The notes: generated by a model not told the origin, from the sequence alone. A stretch of 64,000 bases of DNA from Magnetovibrio sp. PR-2 (GCF_036689815.1 NZ_JBAHUR010000002.1:124001-188000), one strand, 5' to 3'; positions 47,087 through 55,863 are shown, counted from the first letter of the stretch. A program made the numbers and translations.

Positions 47087-49015
47087 ATGTCTCGTTTCTT
47101 AACACTCAGTTGTCTTGTCGGATTGGGATTGCTCACTGCATGCGCAGGCGGGCAGCAGCAGGTGCGCCAAAAGCCCAGCCCGAAGCCTATCGTGCAAAAA
47201 AAAGCCGTCACGCCGGCACCAAAGGTCTCAGACACCTATCGCATTGCCCTGTTGCTGCCGCTTTCCGGGCCGTCTAAGGAGCTCGGCCAAGCCGCGCTTA
47301 ACGGCGCTATGATGGGCTTTTATGAGAACCATAGCCCCAAAGAACTAGAACTTGAGCTCTATGACACCCGCGGCACCCAAGACGGTGCCCGCCAAGCCGC
47401 ACATCAAGCTCTGAGCGATCAGGCCAACATCATCGTCGGGCCGATCTTTTCCGCCAACGTTGGCGAAGTTGCAGACATCGTCGGGCCCGAAGGTCTCAGC
47501 GTCTTGGCCCTGTCCAACGACAAATTGGCCGCGCGCGAAAACGTCAAGGTTTTGGGGCCCCACCTAGAAGGCGAAGTCGAAAAACTGCTGCAATTGGCCG
47601 TCAGCCAGCGCTCAAACAGCGTCTTACTGTTCGCCCCGCAAAACGGCTACGGCTTTCGCTTGGAGCAAGAGTTCGGCCGTTTGATGGAAGACAACCGGGA
47701 CTTGGTGTTCAACACCGTGCTGTTTCCCGACCGCGCCAGCGTTGATGAGTTGACCCAGTTGATCAGCGAAACCGGCAGTTATGAACAACGCACCAGCCAA
47801 CTCCAAGACATCTTGGACGCCTTTCAAACTCGCTTCAGCCGCGTTCAAGACGCCTCCCAGGCGCTCACCTACGCCGTTGACCGCGCAGACTTCACCCAGC
47901 GCTGGGTGGAGCGCCATCCCCTCACGTGTGAATTGCCCAAACCCAGCCCCGAAGACGAGCGCCTCACCGACGCAGGCACCGTCGAAGCCGACGGCACGTT
48001 CCGCCTAGGGGGCTTGCCCGGACCTTTTGTGGGCGGCGAGCAAAAGATCAAGACTTATACGCATTCACGCATTTGCGACATCGACGTTCTCGAGTATGCC
48101 GAAGACTTGGCGCGCGCATACGCCTTAAAGCAAGAAGCAGACATGTTGGCCGACGTCGAGCGGCCTCTGGCTGAGGACTCAGCCCTCGAAGAGCCTGAAG
48201 AATTGGCGCCGCAAACCAACGAGCCCGCCCCTCTGACCCCGGACTACGTCTTCAGCCAAGACGAACTCAAGGCCTTGATGGACAGCGTGCCCGACGTACC
48301 CAGCGCCGCAGACCTGTTGGCTGAACGCCTCGAGACAGAGTTGGAGGATGCGCGCTTCGCGCTCTTGAACGACATGGCCGTGTGCATCGGCTTTTTGGCG
48401 GAAAAAAACTACGACCAGGATAAAGGCGTAGACGCCATGGTGCGCACCCTGGCCAAACGTGAGGTTTTGGGCCCGGCCCAATTCGACACGGTGATTTTGC
48501 CCTTGGCAGGCGACCAGCTGCGCATGGTGTCCAGCCTGTTCGATTTTTATCACGTCGGCCCGCCCGCCGTGCGTTTCTTCGGCGACAGCCAATGGGACAA
48601 GGTTGAACGGCTTCACGAAGAACCGTCCCTGCGCCAAGCCAAATGGCTATCGGTTTCGCGGGCGTTTTCCGAACAAGGCCATGCCCGTTTTGAAGCCAGC
48701 TTCCAATCGCCGCCCAGCTATATCTCTGCCTTGGCCTTCGACGGCGTGCGCTTGGCTTTTGAGGCCGCCAATCCCGAGCAAATGCGCAAAGCTCCGCCAC
48801 AAGCCGACGGCTACATCATGGGCGAAAGCGGCGCGTTTCGCATCAACGAAGACGGCACCAACAAACGCGTGATTTCCGTCAGATCGCTCAGCGGCGAGGA
48901 ACTTGCCAAAGCCAAAAAGAAAGAACCGGAAGCCTCCATCTTGAAAGCTTCCGGTCCTCAGTTCGGCGAAGATCGGGAAATGTACCTCAAACGCACCTGC
49001 TTGGGGCTGTATTGA
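47087..49015 (+). CDS. LppC/LpoA-type lipoprotein, penicillin-binding protein activator
   Basis: 642-residue lipoprotein with signal and lipobox (MSRFLTLSCLVGLGLLTACAGG, Cys19). The body is a type-1 periplasmic-binding fold (YRIALLLPLSGPSKELGQAA, MGFYENHSPKELELELYD, VGPIFSANVGEVADIVG), with an acidic Pro/Glu insertion around 370-420. LpoA-type proteins activate penicillin-binding proteins from the outer membrane in gammaproteobacteria. ATG 47087 is fixed by the lipobox. Flanked on both sides by the paralogous small membrane genes. Confidence 0.88.
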   Translation: MSRFLTLSCLVGLGLLTACAGGQQQVRQKPSPKPIVQKKAVTPAPKVSDTYRIALLLPLSGPSKELGQAALNGAMMGFYENHSPKELELELYDTRGTQDGARQAAHQALSDQANIIVGPIFSANVGEVADIVGPEGLSVLALSNDKLAARENVKVLGPHLEGEVEKLLQLAVSQRSNSVLLFAPQNGYGFRLEQEFGRLMEDNRDLVFNTVLFPDRASVDELTQLISETGSYEQRTSQLQDILDAFQTRFSRVQDASQALTYAVDRADFTQRWVERHPLTCELPKPSPEDERLTDAGTVEADGTFRLGGLPGPFVGGEQKIKTYTHSRICDIDVLEYAEDLARAYALKQEADMLADVERPLAEDSALEEPEELAPQTNEPAPLTPDYVFSQDELKALMDSVPDVPSAADLLAERLETELEDARFALLNDMAVCIGFLAEKNYDQDKGVDAMVRTLAKREVLGPAQFDTVILPLAGDQLRMVSSLFDFYHVGPPAVRFFGDSQWDKVERLHEEPSLRQAKWLSVSRAFSEQGHARFEASFQSPPSYISALAFDGVRLAFEAANPEQMRKAPPQADGYIMGESGAFRINEDGTNKRVISVRSLSGEELAKAKKKEPEASILKASGPQFGEDREMYLKRTCLGLY

Positions 49016-49032
49016 GGTTATTCGGCTAAACC

Positions 49033-49191
49033 TTATCCCGTGACGACGGCTTCTTTCGGTGCATCATCGGTTTCGATAAATGCAGCCTGTGCAATACCAC
49101 GGGCCATGTTGCGCAGCAGGCAAAACGCCAACAAGCCCAACGCGGCACCACCAAATGCAGCCAACAACCAAACAAGCAACAAACCAGTCAT
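49033..49191 (-). CDS. Small single-span membrane protein, paralogue 2
   Basis: 52 codons beginning MTGLLLVWLLAAFGG. One hydrophobic helix is followed by FCLLRNMARGIAQ and AAFIETDDAPKEAVVTG. CCCGAAAGGA stands 8 nt before the ATG, as in paralogue 1. It lies 17 nt beyond the convergent lppC stop. The conservation of helix, basic RNMxRG turn and AAFIE between two copies argues that both are translated. Role unknown. Confidence 0.8.
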   Translation of the reverse strand: MTGLLLVWLLAAFGGAALGLLAFCLLRNMARGIAQAAFIETDDAPKEAVVTG

Positions 49192-49226
49192 TTTTTATGT
49201 CCTTTCGGGGGAGATCGGATTCGCTT

Positions 49227-49311
49227 TTAATTAGCAAAAACTAATTTAATGGTGTTACATAAAAATGTAAGCCCCTTCAGTCACATAACAGGCATGCGCT
49301 GTACGCAAGGC
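49227..49311 (-). promoter_or_regulatory. Upstream control region of paralogue 2
   Basis: TTAATTAG-N6-CTAATTTA (49227-49248), CCCCTTCAG (49272-49280) and ATGC-N7-GCAA (49294-49308) on the plus strand. Distances between blocks equal those upstream of paralogue 1 to within 1 nt (45 versus 44, then 22 and 22). The gap from the CCTTTCGGG Shine-Dalgarno block to the TTAATTAG box is 17 nt in both. Confidence 0.6.
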
Positions 49312-49322
49312 AGCAAAAACAA

Positions 49323-49351
49323 GCGCCCTCCCCCAGTGCGGGAAAGGGCGT
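49323..49351 (-). terminator. Terminator after the 49377 gene
   Basis: On the minus strand ACGCCCTTTCCC pairs imperfectly with GGGGGAGGGCGC, followed by TTGTTTTTG. It lies about 25 nt after the stop of the coiled-coil protein gene. Confidence 0.7.
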
Positions 49352-49376
49352 CTTGCACATGCGGTGAATGGTGGGT

Positions 49377-50069
49377 TTAAAGCCCGGATAAGGCCGATGG
49401 GATGGGCTTACCCGTCGCAATGGCAATCTTAGCTTCGATCAAGCGACATTCACCCACAGCCTTGGCGTAGGCCATTTCCGCCGCAGTCATCGCGCGCAGA
49501 TGGTCGCCAATGGGTACATCGCGGGTTTCGTCGTAGCGTTGCTGCGCATCCAACAAAATCAGCCGTTCGTCTTGCCATTTAGTTTGAGCAGCTTGCAAGG
49601 CGTCCCACGACGCAGCTTGCGCCTTGATCAAGTCTGCCGGTGCCCCAACAGGGGCTTGCGGCTTGGCCAAGGGCGCATCCGGGATCATCACCAGATCGTC
49701 GAGAAACTCAACACCCGAGACGGCTTCCAGTTTCAAGCGCAGGGATTTGTTGTCTTCCACGACTTGTTCGCGTTTTGCCACCACGGCTTTTTGGTGTTTT
49801 TCGGCTTTGGCGACAGCACCCGCGCCCTTTTGCTGGGCCCGGCGCATGGCAAAGAACGCGCCTGTGCGCCGTTCGTTCATATACTGAAGGTTCAGTTCCG
49901 ATACATGGAGCTGGTAGTACAGATCCAGCGCTTCTAAAACCTTTTCAGCCGGCGCGTCTTTCATCATCTCCACAAACGCAGCGTCCGTTTGCGGCGTTTC
50001 GGCGTGCGCCGGAAGAGAACTGAACGTCAAAGCGATGCCGATTAAGGCCAGTTTGATGGATTTCATCAT
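49377..50069 (-). CDS. Exported helical protein of unknown function
   Basis: 230 residues with a signal peptide (LALIGIALTFSSLPAHAET). The body is nearly all amphipathic helix (KGAGAVAKAEKHQKAVVAKR, AQAASWDALQAAQTKWQDER, MTAAEMAYAKAVGECRLIEA). The C-terminal helix pair recalls periplasmic helices of TolC-type proteins, but at 230 residues it is too short to be TolC and no barrel is seen. A hypothetical periplasmic protein. It starts 11 nt after the thioredoxin-fold gene and is probably co-transcribed with it. Confidence 0.7.
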   Translation of the reverse strand: MMKSIKLALIGIALTFSSLPAHAETPQTDAAFVEMMKDAPAEKVLEALDLYYQLHVSELNLQYMNERRTGAFFAMRRAQQKGAGAVAKAEKHQKAVVAKREQVVEDNKSLRLKLEAVSGVEFLDDLVMIPDAPLAKPQAPVGAPADLIKAQAASWDALQAAQTKWQDERLILLDAQQRYDETRDVPIGDHLRAMTAAEMAYAKAVGECRLIEAKIAIATGKPIPSALSGL

Positions 50070-50080
50070 CAGTCAGTCCC

Positions 50081-50599
50081 TCACTTACCGCTGCGCACAA
50101 ATTTGATGAACGAGGTGCCGTCCTTGTAGGCATCAGAGCTGACATAGCGCCCCGCCGTCATGAACATGGCCGGGTCTTGATAGCCCGTCAGACGCAAAGC
50201 TTCTTGGCCGTCTTTGCCAAAGAACACAAACACCGGGGTGGCGCGTACACGCATGTCTTGGGCGTATTTCTTTTCCGTTGTCGCTTCACCTTTGTGGGTC
50301 ACGACCTCCAAATCGCCCGCCATGTTGATTTCGAACATGTAGAACGTTTCGTCGTATTGGTTGGAAACTTTGGGATGGGGAAAGACACGTTTGTGCATTT
50401 TTGCGCAGTACGGGCAGCCGTTGGTGGAAAACATCACCACCAGGTTTTTGTTTTCTTCCGCTGCGGCTTCCACTTCGGCTGGAATGTCATAGTCGATGGG
50501 CTCGATAATAAACTCGGTCGCTTGGCTGGGTGTTGCCACCAAAATCGCGAGACTTAAAGTCACGGCGCTTAAGAAAGCCCGTAGGATGGATGTCGGCAT
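50081..50599 (-). CDS. Exported thioredoxin-fold protein (SoxW/DsbD-gamma-like)
   Basis: About 172 residues with a signal peptide (LSAVTLSLAILVATPSQATE) and a thioredoxin domain with the redox motif FSTNGCPYCAKMHK and the cis-Pro region VRATPVFVFFG. It lies in the periplasm and could reduce or isomerise disulfides, for example in sulfur oxidation or cytochrome maturation. ATG 50599 opens the signal peptide. It lies 34 nt after copZ, on the same strand. Confidence 0.85.
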   Translation of the reverse strand: MPTSILRAFLSAVTLSLAILVATPSQATEFIIEPIDYDIPAEVEAAAEENKNLVVMFSTNGCPYCAKMHKRVFPHPKVSNQYDETFYMFEINMAGDLEVVTHKGEATTEKKYAQDMRVRATPVFVFFGKDGQEALRLTGYQDPAMFMTAGRYVSSDAYKDGTSFIKFVRSGK

Positions 50600-50633
50600 C
50601 GTCTGAGGTCCCCCTGCTTTTTGTTGCGTTTGC

Positions 50634-50834
50634 TTAAGCCACACCGGCAAATTCAAATCCGGCGCCCTCTACGGCTTGTTTGACGGTGGCCTCATCGGCC
50701 CCGCTTACGGTTACGGACTTGGCGTCCAAGTCCACATTCACATCTGCTTGTGGGGCGGCTTCTTTAATCGCGTTGGTGACGGAATTTGCGCACCCGCCGC
50801 AGCTCATACCCAGCACAGAAAACGTTCCACTCAT
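50634..50834 (-). CDS. copZ: Copper chaperone, heavy-metal-associated domain
   Basis: 66-residue HMA protein with the metal motif GMSCGGCANSVTNAI and the typical ferredoxin-like pattern (FSVLGMSC, ADVNVDLDAKSVTVSG, VKQAVEGAGFEF). It probably delivers Cu(I) to the CopA ATPase encoded 2.6 kb away. Start 50834 follows AAAAGGACCAAA; an upstream GTG at 50849 is less likely. Confidence 0.88.
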   Translation of the reverse strand: MSGTFSVLGMSCGGCANSVTNAIKEAAPQADVNVDLDAKSVTVSGADEATVKQAVEGAGFEFAGVA

Positions 50835-50983
50835 TTTGGTCCTTTTCACGACCTTAGGTCGTCTTGTATGATAGTCTTAACCAATTCTAATATAAAGCTT
50901 TCCCAAAGGGGAAGCAAAACGCACCGATTTTTCAGAAAGAAATCAAGGTAGAACACCTGCTCGGCGCACCCACAAGGTGTTAA

Positions 50984-51691
50984 ATGGCTGATATTGCAGG
51001 AACATCTGCATCTTCCATTGTGAACTCCGTGACTGCGTTACGGAGCATATCTGGTGCGCGCACGGCAGCAGCCCAAAGCTATTCGCGCCCACCGGATGCG
51101 TCGCAATCAACATCGTCGGGAAGCAAAATTGTCATATCGGGCGACAAAGCCGGGTCTACAATCCAAGCTTCCATATACATCGGCAACAACATTGTCGGCA
51201 TGTTGAAAAGCTTGTCCAATCTCTTGCAGGTGGCGTCTTCTTCTCAAGCCTTCAGCTATACCAACATCCACGTCGGCGACGGCACACGGGTGAGCGTGGT
51301 CAACGCGTCCGGCGATTTGGGCCGCACGTTGGAGCGCATCAACGAACTGGTCGAAAAGGCAGAGGTCAACGGCGGCAACCTGTTGTCAAGCAAATCACGG
51401 GATTTAACCTTGAAAACCACGCAATTTGGGGGGTCGCTGGATGTCCGCACACAGCCGTTGGACTTAAAAGGGCTGGGACTTGAAGACCTCAATTTGTTCG
51501 ACGAAGGCGGCGTGGAAAATGCGCTGGCGAAAATCGATATCGCCATCTCCATCGCCCAATCGCGGGTCGACACGCTCAGTCAGTTGGACAATGCCCTCAA
51601 CGGCACCGGCGGTTTTTCCAGCGCGTATGATAACTTCAGCGCCACAGGGCGCACCGAGCTGCGCGGCGTGTTGGTAAATCTTTACGCCTAA
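50984..51691 (+). CDS. Flagellin-like protein of unknown function
   Basis: 235 residues, Ser/Ala-rich at the N-terminus, then helical segments that resemble flagellin D0/D1 heptads: IVGMLKSLSNLLQVASSSQ, LGRTLERINELVEKAEVNGG and near the end ALAKIDIAISIAQSRVDTLS. It lacks the usual flagellin opening and ends LRGVLVNLYA rather than with a flagellin terminal helix. No flagellar gene is nearby. It may be a small hook-associated or surface protein; the assignment is weak. Confidence 0.6.
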   Translation: MADIAGTSASSIVNSVTALRSISGARTAAAQSYSRPPDASQSTSSGSKIVISGDKAGSTIQASIYIGNNIVGMLKSLSNLLQVASSSQAFSYTNIHVGDGTRVSVVNASGDLGRTLERINELVEKAEVNGGNLLSSKSRDLTLKTTQFGGSLDVRTQPLDLKGLGLEDLNLFDEGGVENALAKIDIAISIAQSRVDTLSQLDNALNGTGGFSSAYDNFSATGRTELRGVLVNLYA

Positions 51692-51800
51692 AACCCGATT
51701 TAGTTGTAATTTTATCCACAAAACAATCATTTGATGTGCCGGTGTTATTCCCTCACAATCGGTTCCGGCCCCCCTGCTCTTGGAATTCAGGATGGAACCC

Positions 51801-52019
51801 ATGGCACACAAGCCACGTATGGTTATTTACTTTAATAACAACACTCTACCGCTCAGCTCACTCAAAGACACCAAATACACAGACGTCGTTTTGGCCTTTG
51901 CGTTGCCGGAGAACACAACGTCCACCAAGCTGAAGATCACAGGCAACCTGCCCCAAGGCGATCAGCTAGCTGCGCTCGCCATGACATTGCGGGTGCTTCA
52001 GCCCTTCAACTTCTGCTGA
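51801..52019 (+). CDS. Short protein resembling the start of a GH18-type hydrolase, possible remnant
   Basis: 72 residues beginning MAHKPRMVIYFNNNTLPLSS and containing YTDVVLAFALPENT, which recalls the first strands of glycoside hydrolase 18. No catalytic motif follows. It ends VLQPFNFC, overlapping the convergent deacetylase gene by 22 nt. ATG 51801 has AGGA 8 nt upstream; other starts at 51792 and 51780 exist. Either a small independent protein or the 5' remnant of a truncated gene. Confidence 0.5.
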   Translation: MAHKPRMVIYFNNNTLPLSSLKDTKYTDVVLAFALPENTTSTKLKITGNLPQGDQLAALAMTLRVLQPFNFC

Positions 52020-53317
52020 CGCAAAAACAAGCGCTTTTTCATCAGTGTGGAAATCGGCACGATGGCGAAGCCGCGCTCTTTGGCGTCCTGCACCCACGTC
52101 TTCAGCACTTTAATGGTGGCATCGCGGGGGTGACCTATGGCTATGGCATGACCGTATTTTTTCGCAAGGCGCTCGGTTTCATAGAGTTGTGCCAAGACCT
52201 TAGCCGGGTCGTTTGCATTATCCAAAAACACATTGCGCTCCAAAAACGGCAAGCCGATTTCGCGCGCCACCGTGCGCCCCACCGTGCGGCTGGAGGTGCG
52301 GCTGTCTAAGAAGAACAGCCCGCGTTTTTGGATTTCCTCCAACACCACACGCATGCCCCGTGCGTCTTCGGTGAAACGGCTGCCCATGTGGTTGTTGACC
52401 GCGACGAAGCCGTCAAAGCGGCTCATCCCCCAATTGGCCAGCGAGCGGATTTCTCCGGACGGCATGGCCGTTAACAAGACGTTTTCCCCCGCATCAATAG
52501 AACGGCTGGACGGCTCCATGGACATGTGCAGCATCAGCTCGTGGCCTTGGGCCCGTGCGGCTTGGGTTTGTTGTGGCAAGTCCTTAGCGTAGGTCATGAA
52601 CGACAAGGTGAGCGGCCCCGGCACACGGTCCCACATGATTTTGGACCGACGGCGATCCACCCCCATGTCGTCAATCACAATGGCGATTTGCGGCTTACCC
52701 TTAGGCGGCGCGTAATCCAGCGCGTTTTTCAGCCACAAAGGCCTGGGGCCGGCCAGGGCAAGTTCGTAGCTTTCGACCTCCGCCACTTGTGCAACGGGTT
52801 CGGGCGCGGGCTCAGCTTCAGCCACTGGCACAGGTTCTGCAACCACTTCCGGCACGGGCACGGGCTCTGGTTCAGGCTCGGGGGTATAGACCTCTTCCGC
52901 GACTTTTTCTTCATATGCCGTTTTGGGCACATGCTGGTCCGGCTCGGACAAGATCACGGCGTGTTCCATATCAAACGTCGTGTGGGGGCCACCGTTGTTT
53001 GCGACAGATGTCGGTGTGCTGTCCTTGCCGAACAAAGCCTGCGCGCCGCCGTACCCGGCCCCCATGGCTGCACCCAAAAGCAAAACACCCCCCAAAAGCG
53101 GCAGCAAAGGCACGTTGAGGTCGAGCTTGGGGATCTGAACGTGCTTTTCCAGCAAAACGTCGAGCACGGACTGCAGTTTGCCCACCACGCCGTCTGCGGC
53201 TTTGCGCGCACGATGCTTAGCCGCAATGCGTTTGGCATGCGCTTGTGCCTTTGAAGGCTTAGCCTGAGGTTTGCCTTTGTGGGTTTTGCGGGCCACGGGG
53301 TCGTTCCAACGTCTCAA
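51998..53317 (-). CDS. Divergent polysaccharide deacetylase (DUF610/YibQ family)
   Basis: 439 residues: a basic N-terminus, a membrane span (about 68-90, PLLPLLGGVLLLGAAMGAG), a long Pro/Glu/Val linker (about 110-190), and a C-terminal deacetylase-like barrel with IAIVIDDMGVDRRRSKIMWD, HELMLHMSMEP, GFVAVNNHMGSRFTED and GHAIAIGHPRDATI. These are the family's conserved Asp and His positions. It is predicted to act on a periplasmic polysaccharide. It is 70 nt downstream of copA. Confidence 0.87.
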   Translation of the reverse strand: MRRWNDPVARKTHKGKPQAKPSKAQAHAKRIAAKHRARKAADGVVGKLQSVLDVLLEKHVQIPKLDLNVPLLPLLGGVLLLGAAMGAGYGGAQALFGKDSTPTSVANNGGPHTTFDMEHAVILSEPDQHVPKTAYEEKVAEEVYTPEPEPEPVPVPEVVAEPVPVAEAEPAPEPVAQVAEVESYELALAGPRPLWLKNALDYAPPKGKPQIAIVIDDMGVDRRRSKIMWDRVPGPLTLSFMTYAKDLPQQTQAARAQGHELMLHMSMEPSSRSIDAGENVLLTAMPSGEIRSLANWGMSRFDGFVAVNNHMGSRFTEDARGMRVVLEEIQKRGLFFLDSRTSSRTVGRTVAREIGLPFLERNVFLDNANDPAKVLAQLYETERLAKKYGHAIAIGHPRDATIKVLKTWVQDAKERGFAIVPISTLMKKRLFLRQQKLKG

Positions 53318-53387
53318 AGAATCCGAGCCGTTAGAGTCCTATGCTTCACCGCCGCCGTCAATGACGCCCGTCACGCAAAGTTGGGGA

Positions 53388-55802
53388 TTATTCGCCGAGC
53401 TTCCAGCGTTTGAGCAACAGCGAGTTGGTCACCACCGAAACCGAGCTCATGGCCATGGCAGCACCCGCAATCGCCGGGCTCAACAAACCGCTGGCCGCCA
53501 ACGGCAGCGCGATGATGTTGTAGATGAATGCCCAAAACAGGTTTTGGCGGATTTTGCGCAATGTGGCTTGGGACACACTCAATGCCCCTGCCACCAATTC
53601 CGGCGCGCCGCGCATCAAGGTGATGGTCGCCGTGTGCATGGCCACATCCGAGCCCGTGCCCATGGCAATGCCGATATCGGCCTGGGCCAGCGCAGGCGCG
53701 TCGTTCACGCCATCTCCCACCATGGCAACCTTGTGCCCCACCGATTGCAGGCGTTTGACTTCTACGGCTTTGCCTTCGGGCAGGACTTCGGCCATGACAT
53801 TGTGCACACCCAGTTTTTCCGCCATGACTTCCGCAGAACGACGGTTGTCGCCGGTCATCATCCAGGTGTCCATCTCCAGCGCTTCCAATTGTTCCACAGC
53901 TTCGACGGCCATATCTTTGGGGCGGTCCCCAACGGCAATCGCCCCCAACAAACCGCGCCCGACTTCTGCCATCCACACTATGGTGCTGCCGCTTCGCTCC
54001 AGGCCCGAACAGGTTTCGTCCAGCGCAACATCGTTCAGACCGATTTCCATCATCAGTTGGCGATTGCCGATGTAGATGTGGCGCAAGCCTTCTTTGGCTT
54101 TCAACACACCTTCGACACCTTTGCCGGGGTGTGCTTTAAAGTCTTTGACCGGTGTCAGACGCCCAACCACCACGTTCATGATCGCTTTGCCGATGGGATG
54201 CTCGCTGCCGTGCTGAACGCTGCCTGCGACGCGGATGAATTCTTCTTCGGTGCCTTCCAACGGGTGGACGGATTTGACCTTCAATTTACCTTCGGTCAGG
54301 GTTCCGGTCTTATCAAAAACGACAGCGGTGATGCCCTGGGCCTGTTCCATGGCGGAGGCGTCTTTGATCAAGATGCCGTGCTTGGCCGCAACCCCTGTTC
54401 CCACCATAATCGCGGTCGGCGTCGCCAGTCCCAACGCGCATGGACAGGCAATGACCAACACCGTGACGGCGTTGATCATGCCGACTTCCCAGCCTTCCCC
54501 GGCCCACATCCAGTAACCCCACGTCGCAAATGCAATGAGGATCACGATGGGCACAAAAATCGCCGCAATATTGTCTACTAGCGTTTGCACCGGAGCCTTA
54601 GAAGATTGAGCGTTTTGAACACTTTGGATGATTCCGGCGAGGGTCGAGTCTTTGCCCACCCGCGTGGCTGTCACTTGGATCATTCCGTCGCCGTTAATGG
54701 CCCCGCCAATGACGTCATCGCCCACCTTTTTGGTGATGGGCAGGCTTTCGCCGGTGATCAGGCTTTCGTCCATGGACGTTTCGCCGTCCAGCACTTGACC
54801 GTCCACCGGAACGCTTTCGCCGGGACGGATGACAACCACATCGCCCGCTTTGACGGCGGTGGCGGGAATTTCCACTTCTTCCCCGTCTTCGGAAATGACT
54901 TGGGCGGTCTGTGGGCGCAGGCTCATCAGTGCGCGAATGGCCCCCGTGGTGCCGCGCTTCGCCCGGCTTTCCAAGAAGCGTCCGAACAAGATCAATGTGA
55001 TCACCGTCGCCGCACCTTCGAAATAGATGTGACCTTCGATGCCTTGCACCACACGGACAGCGCTTAAGCCCCAAGCCGCCGTGGTGCCCAGCACCACCAA
55101 AAGGTCCATATTGCCACTGCCCGCGCGCACAGCTTTGAACGCGGGAACGTAAAACCGCAGCCCGGCACCAAACTGAACGGCCGTCGCTAAGATCAGCTGA
55201 GACATATGCGTCATCGACCAATCGATGCCGATCATGCCGGAAATCATGTCGATCCACAGCGGCACGGTCAGGGCTGCTGCGAAAATCAAGTTCACGAAGT
55301 CTTTTTCCAGACGCTTCGCGTCCTTTTTGTCGTCTTCAGCGCCAAATGCCTCCACATCTTCGATAATGGCGGCGTCGAATCCGGCTTTTTGAATGGCGCG
55401 CACCACGGACGACGGCCGTGCGTGGCTCAACACCACCCGCGCCGTTTCATCGGCCAAATTGACATTGGCTTCCGTGACACCAGGCAGCTTGTCGAGCTGC
55501 TTTTCGATGCGCGAAGAGCACGACGCACACGTCATGCCTTCAACCGACAGCTCGACCACACGCTCAGGCACGACAAATCCGGCCTTTTCAATGGTGGCTT
55601 TCACGTCGCGGGCGCGCAGTTTAACGGGATCAAAGGTCACATCCGCCATTTCCGTGGTGAGGTTCACGGCGGCTTCGACAACGCCGTCAAGCTTGCTCAG
55701 CTGCTTTTCAATGCGCGCAGAGCACGACGCACACGTCATCCCTTCGATGGGATAGGCGATGTGTTTGGTTTCGAGAGCGGACGCGGTGACATCTGACGGC
55801 AT
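53388..55802 (-). CDS. copA: Cu(I)-exporting P1B-type ATPase
   Basis: 804 residues with two N-terminal HMA domains (each GMTCASCSxRIEKQL, at about 19-34 and 92-107). Then come the actuator TGES motif (SLITGESLPI), the ion-binding CPC (VIACPCALGLATPTA), phosphorylation motif VVFDKTGTLTEGK, the SEHPIGKAI HP motif and MVGDGVNDAPALAQADIGIA. Full-length copper exporter to the periplasm. An MerR-like promoter precedes it. copZ lies nearby. Confidence 0.96.
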   Translation of the reverse strand: MPSDVTASALETKHIAYPIEGMTCASCSARIEKQLSKLDGVVEAAVNLTTEMADVTFDPVKLRARDVKATIEKAGFVVPERVVELSVEGMTCASCSSRIEKQLDKLPGVTEANVNLADETARVVLSHARPSSVVRAIQKAGFDAAIIEDVEAFGAEDDKKDAKRLEKDFVNLIFAAALTVPLWIDMISGMIGIDWSMTHMSQLILATAVQFGAGLRFYVPAFKAVRAGSGNMDLLVVLGTTAAWGLSAVRVVQGIEGHIYFEGAATVITLILFGRFLESRAKRGTTGAIRALMSLRPQTAQVISEDGEEVEIPATAVKAGDVVVIRPGESVPVDGQVLDGETSMDESLITGESLPITKKVGDDVIGGAINGDGMIQVTATRVGKDSTLAGIIQSVQNAQSSKAPVQTLVDNIAAIFVPIVILIAFATWGYWMWAGEGWEVGMINAVTVLVIACPCALGLATPTAIMVGTGVAAKHGILIKDASAMEQAQGITAVVFDKTGTLTEGKLKVKSVHPLEGTEEEFIRVAGSVQHGSEHPIGKAIMNVVVGRLTPVKDFKAHPGKGVEGVLKAKEGLRHIYIGNRQLMMEIGLNDVALDETCSGLERSGSTIVWMAEVGRGLLGAIAVGDRPKDMAVEAVEQLEALEMDTWMMTGDNRRSAEVMAEKLGVHNVMAEVLPEGKAVEVKRLQSVGHKVAMVGDGVNDAPALAQADIGIAMGTGSDVAMHTATITLMRGAPELVAGALSVSQATLRKIRQNLFWAFIYNIIALPLAASGLLSPAIAGAAMAMSSVSVVTNSLLLKRWKLGE

Positions 55803-55832
55803 GGGGTGTCCTTTATATTAGAACTTTATGAA

Positions 55833-55863
55833 ATACTTAACCCCGTCCAGCTCCAAAGGTCAA
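55833..55863 (-). promoter_or_regulatory. Possible CueR-type promoter of copA
   Basis: On the minus strand TTGACC (55863-55858) is followed after 18-19 nt by TAAGTA/AAGTAT, with ACC...GGGT half-sites in the over-long spacer, the layout of MerR-family copper promoters. The dyad is imperfect and no cueR gene is in the window. Confidence 0.4.

Noticed and set aside
53271-54581. 436-codon plus-strand frame
   Set aside because: Antisense of copA and the deacetylase gene; His/Gln-rich shadow.
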